Assembly (NCBI RefSeq): GCF_022354825.1
Contig: NZ_CP031168.1
Coordinates: 3,597,501-3,661,500, forward strand
DNA length: 64,000 bases
Origin: Paenibacillus sp. H1-7
GTDB taxonomy: Bacteria > Bacillota > Bacilli > Paenibacillales > NBRC-103111
Direction: 5' to 3'
Shown here: in pieces, positions 53,738 to 62,282 of the stretch
How the letters are laid out: the number at the start of each line of letters is the position of its first letter
Position numbering within the stretch: the first letter of the stretch is position 1
Notes under the pieces: model-generated
What the model saw: only the letters and a program-made list of their open reading frames with translations
The model's database searches: none
What the model was told of the DNA's origin: nothing
Position numbers and translations under genes: made by a program

Positions 53738-54706
53738 TTGGAAGCGCTAAAACAAACAACAGGAGTACAATCAAAAGCCAGCGTAATGACGAGAAGCAAA
53801 TCGCCGTTTTCCAAAATTCGCAAAGGATGGAGGCTGTACGCACTCATAGCATTGCCGCTTATTTATATTCTTATTTTCAAGTATGTACCGATGTACGGCG
53901 CTCAGATTGCTTTCAAAAACTTTATCGTCACGAAGGGTGTACTCGGAAGCGAGTGGGTCGGGTTCAAGCATTTCATCCGGTTTTTTAATTCGTACGAGTT
54001 TTGGAGATTGATGAGCAATACCATTGTTTTGAGCGTGTACAGCTTGATCGCCGGGTTTCCTTTTCCTATTATACTGGCGCTCAGTCTGAACTACGTAAGA
54101 CACAAATTTTTTAAGCAATCGGTTCAAATGATCACCTATGCGCCGCATTTCATATCCGTCGTCGTTATGGTCGGCATCATTCTGGAAATGTTGGATCCGC
54201 GCAACGGGATCGTCAATACGATACTGAGGTTTATCGGCCTGGATACGATCAACTTCATGGGGGTACCCGAATACTTCAAGTCCATATATGTATGGTCCGG
54301 CATTTGGCAGAGCGTTGGCTTCGGCTGTATCATCTATTTGGCCGCGTTGTCGGGGATCGATCCGTCGCTCCATGAAGCGGCGGTCGTGGATGGGGCTACG
54401 AAGGTTCAGCGGATGTGGCACATCGACATTCCGGGTATTATGCCTATTGCCATCATTATGTTGATTATGAATACGGGACATATGCTGGATGTCGGCTTCG
54501 AGAAAGTGCTCCTGATGCAAAACCCGCTCAATTTGCGGACGTCGGAAGTCATCGATACTTATGTATATAAGGTTGGTTTGGCGTCGCAGGCGCTGAATTA
54601 TTCTTATTCTTCCGCTATCGGCTTGTTCAAATCGGTAATCAACCTGATCTTGCTTATTATCGTTAATAAAATCGCCCAGAAAACGAAGCAGGCTAGCTTG
54701 TGGTGA
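53738..54706 (+). CDS. Carbohydrate ABC transporter permease, LplB type
   Basis: A 322-aa permease with six hydrophobic helices and the EAA loop (EAAVVDGATKVQRMWHIDIPGIMP), which docks the ATPase. The N-terminal KGWRLYALIALPLIYILIFKYVPMYG is typical of LplB-like subunits for oligosaccharides or polygalacturonide. Start is TTG at 53738 with a consensus AAGGAGGTGAG 7 nt upstream. First gene of lplB-ytcP-lipO order. No ATPase gene is included; a shared MsmX-type ATPase elsewhere is expected for this family. Confidence 0.93.
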   Translation: MEALKQTTGVQSKASVMTRSKSPFSKIRKGWRLYALIALPLIYILIFKYVPMYGAQIAFKNFIVTKGVLGSEWVGFKHFIRFFNSYEFWRLMSNTIVLSVYSLIAGFPFPIILALSLNYVRHKFFKQSVQMITYAPHFISVVVMVGIILEMLDPRNGIVNTILRFIGLDTINFMGVPEYFKSIYVWSGIWQSVGFGCIIYLAALSGIDPSLHEAAVVDGATKVQRMWHIDIPGIMPIAIIMLIMNTGHMLDVGFEKVLLMQNPLNLRTSEVIDTYVYKVGLASQALNYSYSSAIGLFKSVINLILLIIVNKIAQKTKQASLW

Positions 54707-54730
54707 CCAGGGGCCGGAAAGGAGAAACCA

Positions 54731-55627
54731 GTGGAACATTCGAATATTCAGGAAAACCGAAGCGACAAGATGTTTACGATCATTAATTACACGATATTAT
54801 CTTTGTTTCTGATTACCATAATGTATCCTCTCATCTACATTGTAAGCGCTTCAATAAGCAGTTCGGAAGCTGTCATTTCGGGAGCGGTATGGCTGTGGCC
54901 GATCGATCCTACGCTCGATGGGTACAGTGCCGTCTTCAAGCACAAGCTGATATGGAGCGGCTTTATGAACTCCATCTTCTATACGGTCGCAGGAACGGCG
55001 ATTAACGTCGTCATGACCATTTTGGCTGCGTATCCGTTGTCGAGGAAAGATTTTTACGGAAAAAATGTGTTCATGTTCCTGTTCGTGTTCACCATGATGT
55101 TCTCCGGAGGGCTGATCCCGACTTACCTCGTGGTCAAAGATCTGGGGCTGCTGAATACGACTTGGTCGATGCTGCTTCCGGGCGCGCTCGGGGTATGGAA
55201 CATGATCATTACGCGCACCTATTTCCAGACAACGATTCCCGATGAGCTGCTGGAAGCGTCTCAGCTGGACGGCTGTACGGACTTTCAGTTTATTTGGAAA
55301 ATCGTGCTTCCTTTGTCGGGTCCGATTATTGCCGTAATCACGCTGTTTTATGCCGTCGGGCACTGGAACTCTTATTTCAATGCGCTTATATATTTGAAGA
55401 ATCAAAATCTGTACCCGCTGCAGCTCGTGCTCAGAGATATTTTGGTGCAGAACGATGTGGATTTGAACATGCTGATGGACGTAGCGGAGCAAGCGAAACG
55501 GGAAGGACTCCGGGAGCTGTTGAAATATTCGTTGATCGTGGTAGCTACGGTTCCGCTTCTCGTTGTGTATCCGTTTGTTCAGAAGTATTTTGTTAAGGGT
55601 GTTATGATCGGGTCTTTGAAAGGGTAA
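54731..55627 (+). CDS. Carbohydrate ABC transporter permease, YtcP/LplC type
   Basis: A 298-aa permease with six hydrophobic helices; the EAA loop reads LLEASQLDGCTDFQFIWKIVLPLSGP. The N-terminus SDKMFTIINYTILSLFLITIMYP fits the LplC/YtcP group, the partner of LplB. GTG start at 54731 follows AAAGGAG, 24 bp after the first permease gene, so the two are co-translated. It forms the heterodimeric channel. Confidence 0.93.
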   Translation: MEHSNIQENRSDKMFTIINYTILSLFLITIMYPLIYIVSASISSSEAVISGAVWLWPIDPTLDGYSAVFKHKLIWSGFMNSIFYTVAGTAINVVMTILAAYPLSRKDFYGKNVFMFLFVFTMMFSGGLIPTYLVVKDLGLLNTTWSMLLPGALGVWNMIITRTYFQTTIPDELLEASQLDGCTDFQFIWKIVLPLSGPIIAVITLFYAVGHWNSYFNALIYLKNQNLYPLQLVLRDILVQNDVDLNMLMDVAEQAKREGLRELLKYSLIVVATVPLLVVYPFVQKYFVKGVMIGSLKG

Positions 55628-55690
55628 GAGCGTGACCTCGTAATCTTATAAATTCTATTGTGGTAAAGAAACCGTCTAGGAGGGGTTTGT

Positions 55691-57367
55691 TTGAAAAAAA
55701 TGACGCTAGTCATGCTCTCGATCCTGTTATGCTTCGGAATTGTATTAAGCGCATGCTCCGGAGCCGACGCACCTGCCGGCAAAGATACCGGAAAAACGCC
55801 GAGCGTAGCCGTAACGCCTGCCGGGCAGCTCCCGATAACGAATGAGAAGACAACGATTAAAATCCTTGTCAAAGGCAGCGCATCGGTTGAAGACTTTGCC
55901 ACGAACGAGTTCACCAAATGGCTGGAGCAAAAAACGAACGTTCACATTGAATGGGAGGTAGCTCCTGAAAAGTCGGCTACCGAGAAGCTGAATCTGGTTC
56001 TGTCGAGCGGCGACTATCCGGACGTCATTATGGGCTTCGGCGTATCCCCGACGCAGATGATGATTTACGGCAGCCAAGGCGTATTCCTTCCATTGAACGA
56101 TCTGATCGACAAGTACGGGGTTGAAATGAAAAAAATGTTCGACGTCAACCCGTTCTACAAGGATCTGATCACCGCGCCGGACGGCAAAATTTACGCGCTG
56201 CCGCAGGTTAACGAATGCTACCACTGTATGTATCAGCAAAGAATGTGGATTCATAAACCGTGGCTCGACAAGCTCGGACTGAAAATGCCTACGACCACCG
56301 ACGAGTTCTACGAAGTGCTGAAAGCGTTCAAAACGAAGGATCCGAATGGCAACGGCAAGGCGGATGAAATTCCATTGTCCGGTTCGATTCAAGCCGGCAG
56401 CAGCCACTTGTTCTCGACTCAAATGCTCGATTCGTTCATCATGAATGCGTTTATTTATGATCACGGAGATAAGAAGCTGTACTTGGACAACGGCAAAGTA
56501 ACCGTTCCGTACAACAAGCCGGAATGGAAGGAAGGCTTGAAATATTTGCGCAAGCTGTATGCCGAAGGCTTGATTGACCCGCAGGCATTGACGCAGGATA
56601 ACAACCAGCTGAAAACGCTGGGCGAAAATCCGGATACGGTTATTCTCGGAGCTTCGAACGGCCATAATATGGGTTCGTTGACAACTCTGGGCGGAAGCAC
56701 CGGCAGATGGCTGACTTATGTCGCCGTGCCTCCTCTGAAAGGTCCGAACGGCTTCCAAACTGCTGCATATCATCCGTATGTGGTCGGCAACGGGCAGTAT
56801 GTTATTACGAAAAATGCGAAAAATCCTGAAGTGGCGTTCCGCCTCGCCGATTTCTTATACAATTCGCCGGATACGACTTTGAGATGGTATGCCGGACGTG
56901 AAGGAACCGAATGGCGCTATGCGGAAAAAGGCGAGATCGGTATTAACGGCAAGCCGGCGATCTGGAAGCAGCTGACTCCATGGGGCGGCGTACAAAACGT
57001 GAACTGGGGCCAAACCGGTCCGAACTACCGCTCCAACGATTTCCGTCTCGGTGAAGTTGCGAATCCGGATCAACCGCTGGAAGTCATTCTGTACAACGAA
57101 ACGAAGCAGAAGATGGAGCCGTACCAAATGAAGATCGATAAAGTTATGCCTCCGGTCTTCTTCACGGCGGACCAGGCGTCGGAGCTGGCCGATCTGGAGA
57201 AAACGATTCTCGATCATGTCAAAGAGATGATGGCTCGGTTTATAACAGGCGACTCGGATATCGATAAGAACTGGGACGCATATGTGAAAAATCTCGACAA
57301 CATGAATCTGAAGCGTTATCTCGAAATTTACCAATCGGCGTATGACGCCAAGCAAAAGAAAAAATAA
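55691..57367 (+). CDS. Extracellular solute-binding lipoprotein, LipO/family 1
   Basis: A 558-aa binding protein. A lipobox LSAC gives Cys22 as the lipidated residue. The two-lobed fold is seen in TKWLEQKTNVHIEWEV, LSSGDYPDVIMGFG, and GKIYALPQVNECYHCMYQQ; DPNGNGKADEIPL is a calcium-binding-like loop common in these proteins. It captures an oligosaccharide for the upstream permeases. Start is TTG at 55691 with AGGAGGGG. The ligand is not known; no hydrolase gene is in this operon. Confidence 0.93.
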   Translation: MKKMTLVMLSILLCFGIVLSACSGADAPAGKDTGKTPSVAVTPAGQLPITNEKTTIKILVKGSASVEDFATNEFTKWLEQKTNVHIEWEVAPEKSATEKLNLVLSSGDYPDVIMGFGVSPTQMMIYGSQGVFLPLNDLIDKYGVEMKKMFDVNPFYKDLITAPDGKIYALPQVNECYHCMYQQRMWIHKPWLDKLGLKMPTTTDEFYEVLKAFKTKDPNGNGKADEIPLSGSIQAGSSHLFSTQMLDSFIMNAFIYDHGDKKLYLDNGKVTVPYNKPEWKEGLKYLRKLYAEGLIDPQALTQDNNQLKTLGENPDTVILGASNGHNMGSLTTLGGSTGRWLTYVAVPPLKGPNGFQTAAYHPYVVGNGQYVITKNAKNPEVAFRLADFLYNSPDTTLRWYAGREGTEWRYAEKGEIGINGKPAIWKQLTPWGGVQNVNWGQTGPNYRSNDFRLGEVANPDQPLEVILYNETKQKMEPYQMKIDKVMPPVFFTADQASELADLEKTILDHVKEMMARFITGDSDIDKNWDAYVKNLDNMNLKRYLEIYQSAYDAKQKKK

Positions 57368-57376
57368 CGGCTTCTT

Positions 57377-57421
57377 AAGCGCCCTTCACACCGTTAATGG
57401 ATGTGGAGGGTGCTTTTTTTC
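57377..57421 (+). terminator. Terminator of the sugar ABC operon
   Basis: AGCGCCCTTCACAC pairs with GTGGAGGGTGCT (one bulge), followed by TTTTTTT. Confidence 0.85.
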
Positions 57422-57600
57422 GCAGTATTTCGGCATGCTCGTCAACTCGACAGATTTCGACAAAAGTTCCCGTTGAATCCGGAATAAATCCATAATAAGA
57501 TAGCCGCAGGAGGCGATTCCAGTTAATGGTTTTGCGCATTTGTACGAGAAATGAACCTGTAATCCTTTCGTAACGATTTCCATTTCGCGATTGGTTATAG

Positions 57601-57633
57601 TTAAGGTATCAACGTAGAACATTGACACCTTAA
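57601..57633. repeat. 11-bp inverted repeat, one mismatch, 11-bp spacer
   Basis: TTAAGGTATCA at 57601-57611 and TGACACCTTAA at 57623-57633. Half-site centres are 22 bp apart, about two turns, as expected for an operator. No T-run follows, so a terminator is unlikely. Confidence 0.6.
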
Positions 57634-57765
57634 GTGAATGAAAGGACAGAAGACAGATGAGCCGAATCGCTATGATGGAGGATACAGGCAGCAAGACGAG
57701 GAGAAGAGAGAATGGCGGCCGATGGGACGGCACGGGCTTAAGCTTCCGTAAGGGAGGAAGCCCCG

Positions 57766-59835
57766 ATGCCTAAGCCTGTACAAGGCGGCAGCAGCCGCTA
57801 TATGGCCGGACTGGACGGCTTGCGCGCATTGGCTGTGCTTGCCGTCATCGTGTACCATCTGAATATGGAATGGGCGCCTGGAGGGCTTCTTGGCGTCGGT
57901 GTGTTTTTCGTATTGTCGGGATATCTCATAACCGATATACTAATCTCCCAATGGAAGCAGACCGGAAAGCTGGATTTAAGATCGTTTTGGGTCAGGAGGG
58001 CACGAAGGCTGCTCCCAGCGCTGCTGCTAATGCTTGTGCTGGTCAGCGCATGGATTTTGCTGTTCGACAAACCGCGGGTAGCGGGGCTTCAGGCGGAAGT
58101 GGTAGCCGGCTTGCTGTATGTCAGCAACTGGTGGTTAATTTTTCGTCAAGTCTCGTATTTCGAGAGCTTCGGGCCGCCGTCTCCTTTAGGACATTTATGG
58201 TCCTTGGCGGTGGAGGAGCAGTTCTACTTGCTGTGGCCGCTTCTGCTGCTCCTGGGCCTGAAGTTTACGCCGCGACGGATTCAGCTGCTCGTGCTTACCC
58301 TGATCGGCGCAGCGGTATCGGCTGTCGCGATGATGTGGCTGTATGAGCCCGGGACGGACCCGAGCCGCGTGTATTACGGAACCGATACGAGAGCCTTCGG
58401 GCTGCTGATCGGCGCAGTTCTGGCCATGGTCTGGCCCAGCCGGAGGCTGACGGCTCCAACGGACGCTCCCTTCCGGATAACGCTGGATACGCTGGGGATT
58501 CTGGCGCTGGCAGCGATAGGCTTCATGGTATGGAATACCGACGAGTACGACGGATTTCTGTATAACGGAGGATTAGTCCTGTTGTCGCTTGCAGCTGCCG
58601 TCGTAGTAGCGGTCATTGCTCATCCAGCAACCTATTTGGGGAAAGTACTGAGCAACAAGCCTTTGAAGTGGATCGGAGTAAGATCGTACGGCATTTATTT
58701 ATGGCATTATCCCGTCATCGTGCTCACCAGTCCCGTTATGGATCACGGGCAGGTTTCGATACTGAAGATGATATTGCAAATGGGGGTGACGGTCCTGATT
58801 GCCGCCTTGTCATGGCGGTTTGTGGAGGAGCCGATCCGGCGCGGGGTATGGAGGCGAAGCCGGACGCAAGCAGGGGAAAGCAGACGAAGCCGGCAGCGGC
58901 CGCCTGCGGCTCGCTGGACTCCTGCCGCCTGCGTGCTGTTTCTTATCGGATTTCTCTGCGTTGGTATGGTAGACCGGGTAACGGATGCGACGGCGAGCTC
59001 AACGCCCCCCGGCATAGAAGCTCCGTCGGGACCGTCGGACGGGGATAAGGCTCAACAGCCGAGCGATAAAGAAGAAGCGATAGCAGCCGTCGGACCTGTC
59101 AAGCCGGAGCCGATAGCTATCGATCCGCCGAGCCAGCCGATCTCTGCCGGACCTAACAATGACGGCGGAATATCCGAGCAATTGGAGGATACGCCCGCGG
59201 AAGGAACAGGCAAGCCGTCTGATCAGTCGGACGGGCATGCTGCGGACTCTCTACCGGCAACCGTGGAGCCGAAAGGCTCGGTTGCGGCGACGACGGATCC
59301 TTCCAAGGAAGCCGGAGCGGAGATAACAGCCGGCGTTACGCCTGAAGCCAAACCGAAAGTCGGAGACGGCATAACGGTGATTGGGGATTCGGTTATTTTG
59401 GGTGCAGCCACTCATTTGGAGAAGCAGCTGCCGGGAATCGTCATCGACGGCAAGATCGGCCGGCAGCTGCTTCAAGCGGCGGATGTGGTGAAACAGTTAA
59501 AAGAGGAAGGAAAGCTCGGCAAGCGGGTCATTCTTGAGCTGGGCTCCAACGGACCCTTCACCGAGAAGCAGCTTAATTCTCTCCTTGAATCGCTAGGGGA
59601 TCCCGAGCAGATCGTTCTTGTTAATACACGAGTTCCGCGAAAATGGGAGAACGAAGTCAATACGATATTGGCATCCGCTGCCGAGAACAATCCGAAAGTC
59701 AAGCTGGTGGACTGGTACGCAGCGAGCGAAGGCAAAGCATCGATCTTCGCCCAGGATGGAGTTCATCTGGGGCCTGAAGGATCGGAGCTGTACGCTTCAC
59801 TGATCGTTTCCGCGCTTGCGGAATCCAAATTATAA
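57766..59835 (+). CDS. OatA/YrhL-like O-acyltransferase with C-terminal SGNH domain
   Basis: A 689-aa membrane enzyme. Residues about 10-360 form the acyltransferase-3 domain with some ten helices (GLDGLRALAVLAVIVYH with the conserved Arg/His, RRARRLLPAL, and LWSLAVEEQFYLLWP with catalytic residues). Residues about 405-540 are a Pro/Ser/Glu/Ala-rich linker. The C-terminal SGNH domain shows GDSV, ELGSNG and DGVHLGPEG with the catalytic Ser, Asn and Asp-His. It moves acetyl groups across the membrane onto peptidoglycan or another wall polymer, which protects against lysozyme. ATG at 57766 follows GGGAGG. Confidence 0.9.
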   Translation: MPKPVQGGSSRYMAGLDGLRALAVLAVIVYHLNMEWAPGGLLGVGVFFVLSGYLITDILISQWKQTGKLDLRSFWVRRARRLLPALLLMLVLVSAWILLFDKPRVAGLQAEVVAGLLYVSNWWLIFRQVSYFESFGPPSPLGHLWSLAVEEQFYLLWPLLLLLGLKFTPRRIQLLVLTLIGAAVSAVAMMWLYEPGTDPSRVYYGTDTRAFGLLIGAVLAMVWPSRRLTAPTDAPFRITLDTLGILALAAIGFMVWNTDEYDGFLYNGGLVLLSLAAAVVVAVIAHPATYLGKVLSNKPLKWIGVRSYGIYLWHYPVIVLTSPVMDHGQVSILKMILQMGVTVLIAALSWRFVEEPIRRGVWRRSRTQAGESRRSRQRPPAARWTPAACVLFLIGFLCVGMVDRVTDATASSTPPGIEAPSGPSDGDKAQQPSDKEEAIAAVGPVKPEPIAIDPPSQPISAGPNNDGGISEQLEDTPAEGTGKPSDQSDGHAADSLPATVEPKGSVAATTDPSKEAGAEITAGVTPEAKPKVGDGITVIGDSVILGAATHLEKQLPGIVIDGKIGRQLLQAADVVKQLKEEGKLGKRVILELGSNGPFTEKQLNSLLESLGDPEQIVLVNTRVPRKWENEVNTILASAAENNPKVKLVDWYAASEGKASIFAQDGVHLGPEGSELYASLIVSALAESKL

Positions 59836-59838
59836 AAA

Positions 59839-59880
59839 CAGGGCCTCACCTTCGTATGAAGCGGGAGGCCTATTTTTTTG
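59839..59880 (+). terminator. Terminator of the acyltransferase gene
   Basis: GGCCTC pairs with GGAGGCC-type bases around a CTTCGTATGAAG helix, then TATTTTTTT. Confidence 0.8.
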
Positions 59881-59893
59881 CTCGATAAATAGT

Positions 59894-59937
59894 TGAAAAG
59901 CCTGCCCGGTTTCATGAAGAAACGGGACAGGCTCGCT
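59894..59937 (-). terminator. Terminator of the PIN/antitoxin operon
   Basis: On the minus strand AGCCTGTCCCGTTTC pairs with GAAACCGGGCAGGCT (one mismatch), then TTTTC. Confidence 0.85.
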
Positions 59938-59944
59938 CGGATGT

Positions 59945-60418
59945 TTACCATACGCTCGGCATGACTTTGATGCTGGAGTCCAGCTTAGGAAGAAAGGAAT
60001 AGCTAGGATTGAAGGTGAAAATACGTTTGATTTGGTATGTAATCATAACGACGGCAGTGATCGCTTCCGTCAGCGAAAGCTGAAGATCGGGGCAATCGAC
60101 AAGCAGCCGCTTGGATTCCTGCTCGAATTCCGAACAACCGGAAATTAAGGTTAACGTCCCTTTTTGTACGGCTTGCTCCATCGTTTCCAGGAAAAATTGC
60201 GCCTGCTGAAATCCGAATTTGTTTCTCAGCCATTGATGCGTATCGAAAATAACATAGTTCGTCGTAATGAGCTTGCGGTCCAAATCGTCCAAATCGAGAA
60301 ACATCGTCCGCGCTTTTGCATAATAGGGATCCTGCGGGTTCATAAATGCCATTAAGGCCGACTGGTCCAGATATACAGCCTGCTGGAGATTCGTTTCATC
60401 AAGATTGTTCATATTCAT
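59945..60418 (-). CDS. PIN-domain protein, probable type II toxin (VapC-like)
   Basis: A 157-aa PIN-fold RNase candidate. Asp18 in VYLDQSALMAF is the first metal residue; TTNYVIFDTHQWLR gives Asp59 in place of the usual Glu; DLQLSLTEAI has Glu118 in place of the usual Asp; and FTFNPSYSF has Asn137 where TFDxxF is expected. The gene overlaps the upstream RHH gene by 20 bp, the standard antitoxin-toxin arrangement. The altered acidic residues mean activity is uncertain. No membrane or signal segment. Confidence 0.82.
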   Translation of the reverse strand: MNMNNLDETNLQQAVYLDQSALMAFMNPQDPYYAKARTMFLDLDDLDRKLITTNYVIFDTHQWLRNKFGFQQAQFFLETMEQAVQKGTLTLISGCSEFEQESKRLLVDCPDLQLSLTEAITAVVMITYQIKRIFTFNPSYSFLPKLDSSIKVMPSVW

Positions 60419-60740
60419 ACTTCGGTTCTCCGTATAAATTAATGTTGCGTTCGGCTAAAGCGTCCAAATAAAGCAAAGGATTGCGCTCCAGCTGTTCTCT
60501 CGATATAGGAACCAGCAGGTCGGCGCTCTTGGCGGCAACATGCTGTTCCAGTATGTAATGGACCCATTCGTTTACGCTGATTTGCTGCGCATCCGCCTCT
60601 TGCTGGCATTGTTCAAATATAGCGGGCTCAAGCACGACGGTTCTGTTATCTTCTTCTTCCTCGGGTCCTGCAATAAACTGGGTTGCCGCAGTTTTCCATT
60701 GTTCCAGCCGGCGCTGCAGCAGTCTTGTGGAATTGCCCAT
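60399..60740 (-). CDS. Ribbon-helix-helix antitoxin-like protein
   Basis: A 113-aa protein. Residues 33-39 (RTVVLEP) form a beta strand and residues 40-69 two helices (IFEQCQQEADAQQ, ISVNEWVHYILEQHV), the ribbon-helix-helix pattern of CopG/Arc-like antitoxins that dimerise on DNA. The N-terminal 30 residues are basic then acidic; the C-terminal 40 residues would bind the toxin. Start ATG at 60740 with GGAGG-type bases upstream; overlaps the PIN gene. It should neutralise the PIN protein and repress its own promoter; both are family inference. Confidence 0.75.
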   Translation of the reverse strand: MGNSTRLLQRRLEQWKTAATQFIAGPEEEEDNRTVVLEPAIFEQCQQEADAQQISVNEWVHYILEQHVAAKSADLLVPISREQLERNPLLYLDALAERNINLYGEPKYEYEQS

Positions 60741-61086
60741 GGACTTGCACCTCCGTTGTAATTGGTTACGGCATCTGTATCATTCGTCGCCATCTTACAT
60801 GATTCGTGGGAAGTCGACAGTTTCATGGGGTCCGCTTTTTGCAAAACGACTTTCATTCGGGATAGAAAATGTACGGATTTTCCAGTTCTTTTTTCTTCAC
60901 AAATGCCCCCGCAAGTTGGGCAGGGGGGACGAAGAGTATAAAATCTCGGAGCATAAGGGGACAGGACAAGTCTGTGCAGCAAGCTTACGCTGTGTACAGC
61001 ACAATTCACCAACTACGGGCGCGAGAATAAGCAAAGAATATAAAAAGTCCTGCGCTTCGACAAAACGATTGAGACGGAGGATGTAT
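60741..61086. other. 346-bp region between divergent antitoxin and mreB-like genes
   Basis: It contains the promoter regions of both. A GCCCCC run at 60905-60910 and CGAA at 60930-60933, 19 bp apart, loosely recall the sigma-I promoter pattern described for mreBH of B. subtilis. A CCCCC/GGGGG symmetry (60906-60928) overlaps it. TATAAA at 60937-60942 is a possible -10 for a standard promoter. No gene seen. Confidence 0.5.
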
Positions 61087-62166
61087 ATGTTTAGTGAGCT
61101 GCAATTTGGGATCGATTTAGGCACGTCCAATACGATTATTTATCAGCGAGGGAAAGGGATTGTTCTTCAGGAGCCATCCGTTATTGCCGTGAAGCAGGAT
61201 ACAGGGGAAGTTCTTGCCATTGGCTCGGAGGCGCAAGCCATGATCGGACGGGCACCGGGCAATCTTGAAATCATTTATCCGCTGCAGGATGGCGTCATTT
61301 CCAACTACAATTGGTCGACGGCGATGCTGCAGCATTTTATGCGAAAAATTCAGGGCCGCTCTTGGATGCGGCGCTCCAGGGTGTTCATTTCGATTCCATG
61401 CGGGATTACGAGCGTGCAGAAGCGGGCCGTTGAAGAAACGGTGTTTCAAAAAGGGTCCAATAAAGCCATCACGGTAGAAGAGCCGCTGGCTGCGGCATTG
61501 GGTGCGGGGCTGCCGGTCGACCAGCCGCTCGGCAATATGATATTGAACATCGGCGGCGGAACCTCGCAGGTAGCCATCCTGTCTCTCGGAGGCATCGTTT
61601 CCAGCAGAACGATCCGCAGGGGGGGCATGTCGATCGATCGGGACATTATCGAGTATGTCAAAAAAACGTACAGCCTGGATATCGGCGAACGGACTGCGGA
61701 AGACATCAAAATCAAGCTCGGTACGGTGGTAAAGCCGGATCCCGACGTGCAATTGGATATACGGGGAAGAGACCTGGTCGAAGGACTTCCCAAGACGATT
61801 ACGATATCATCGCAAGAAATCTATAGATTGCTGGATAGCTTCATCGGCACGCTGGTGGACACCATTCGAGCGACCTTGGAGGAGTGCCCGCCTGAGCTTG
61901 CGGGGGATGTTATGGAGCAAGGCATTATTTTATGCGGAGGCGGCTCTTTGTTGAAAGGGCTTAACACGAGGCTGCAGTCGGATACGCACATTCCGATTTA
62001 TTTGGCGGATCAGCCGCTGGAGTGTACCGCATTGGGAGCAGGGAAAATGCTCGATTATGATATCCGTAAATTGGACCGCACCCGTTCCTCCAAAAGCGGC
62101 AGCAAAGGGTTCCAGCCGGATCCGCTTCATGAGAATGAAGCCGTTAAGCAAGCGGCGGGAGATTAA
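61087..62166 (+). CDS. MreB-family actin-like protein (MreB/Mbl/MreBH paralogue)
   Basis: A 359-aa bacterial actin. Phosphate-1 motif GIDLGTSNTIIYQRGKG is at residues 8-24, NIGGGTSQVAILSLGGIV is the phosphate-2 motif, and ILCGGGSLLKGL the adenosine motif. Such proteins polymerise under the membrane and guide wall synthesis. MreB and Mbl usually lie in mre or spoIIID-mbl contexts; this gene stands alone, which favours a third paralogue such as MreBH. The tail past residue 335 is hydrophilic and longer than in MreB. ATG at 61087 has GGAGG at 6 nt; an in-frame ATG at 61081 touches it. Confidence 0.9.
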   Translation: MFSELQFGIDLGTSNTIIYQRGKGIVLQEPSVIAVKQDTGEVLAIGSEAQAMIGRAPGNLEIIYPLQDGVISNYNWSTAMLQHFMRKIQGRSWMRRSRVFISIPCGITSVQKRAVEETVFQKGSNKAITVEEPLAAALGAGLPVDQPLGNMILNIGGGTSQVAILSLGGIVSSRTIRRGGMSIDRDIIEYVKKTYSLDIGERTAEDIKIKLGTVVKPDPDVQLDIRGRDLVEGLPKTITISSQEIYRLLDSFIGTLVDTIRATLEECPPELAGDVMEQGIILCGGGSLLKGLNTRLQSDTHIPIYLADQPLECTALGAGKMLDYDIRKLDRTRSSKSGSKGFQPDPLHENEAVKQAAGD

Positions 62167-62216
62167 TTGCAAACAAACCGTACATACGATGACCTTGAAG
62201 CATCGTTCCATAAGGA

Positions 62217-62250
62217 AACCGCAGGCTCTAGCAGAAGCCTGCGGTTTTTT
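62217..62250 (+). terminator. Terminator of the mreB-like gene
   Basis: AACCGCAGGCTC pairs with GAAGCCTGCGGTT, followed by TTTT. It lies between convergent genes. Confidence 0.88.
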
Positions 62251-62282
62251 CTGTTGCTTTAAATACGTGCAGCCTAACCGTG

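Larger units (their letters stand above)
57368..57765. other. 398-bp gene-free region before the acyltransferase gene
   Basis: After the terminator at 57377-57421 it contains an 11-bp inverted repeat at 57601-57633 and no supported gene. The reading frames present lack ribosome sites and family signatures. Confidence 0.65.

Noticed and set aside
54843..54857. cre-like TGTAAGCGCTTCAA within the second sugar permease gene
   Set aside because: One base short of the consensus spacing and inside coding sequence.
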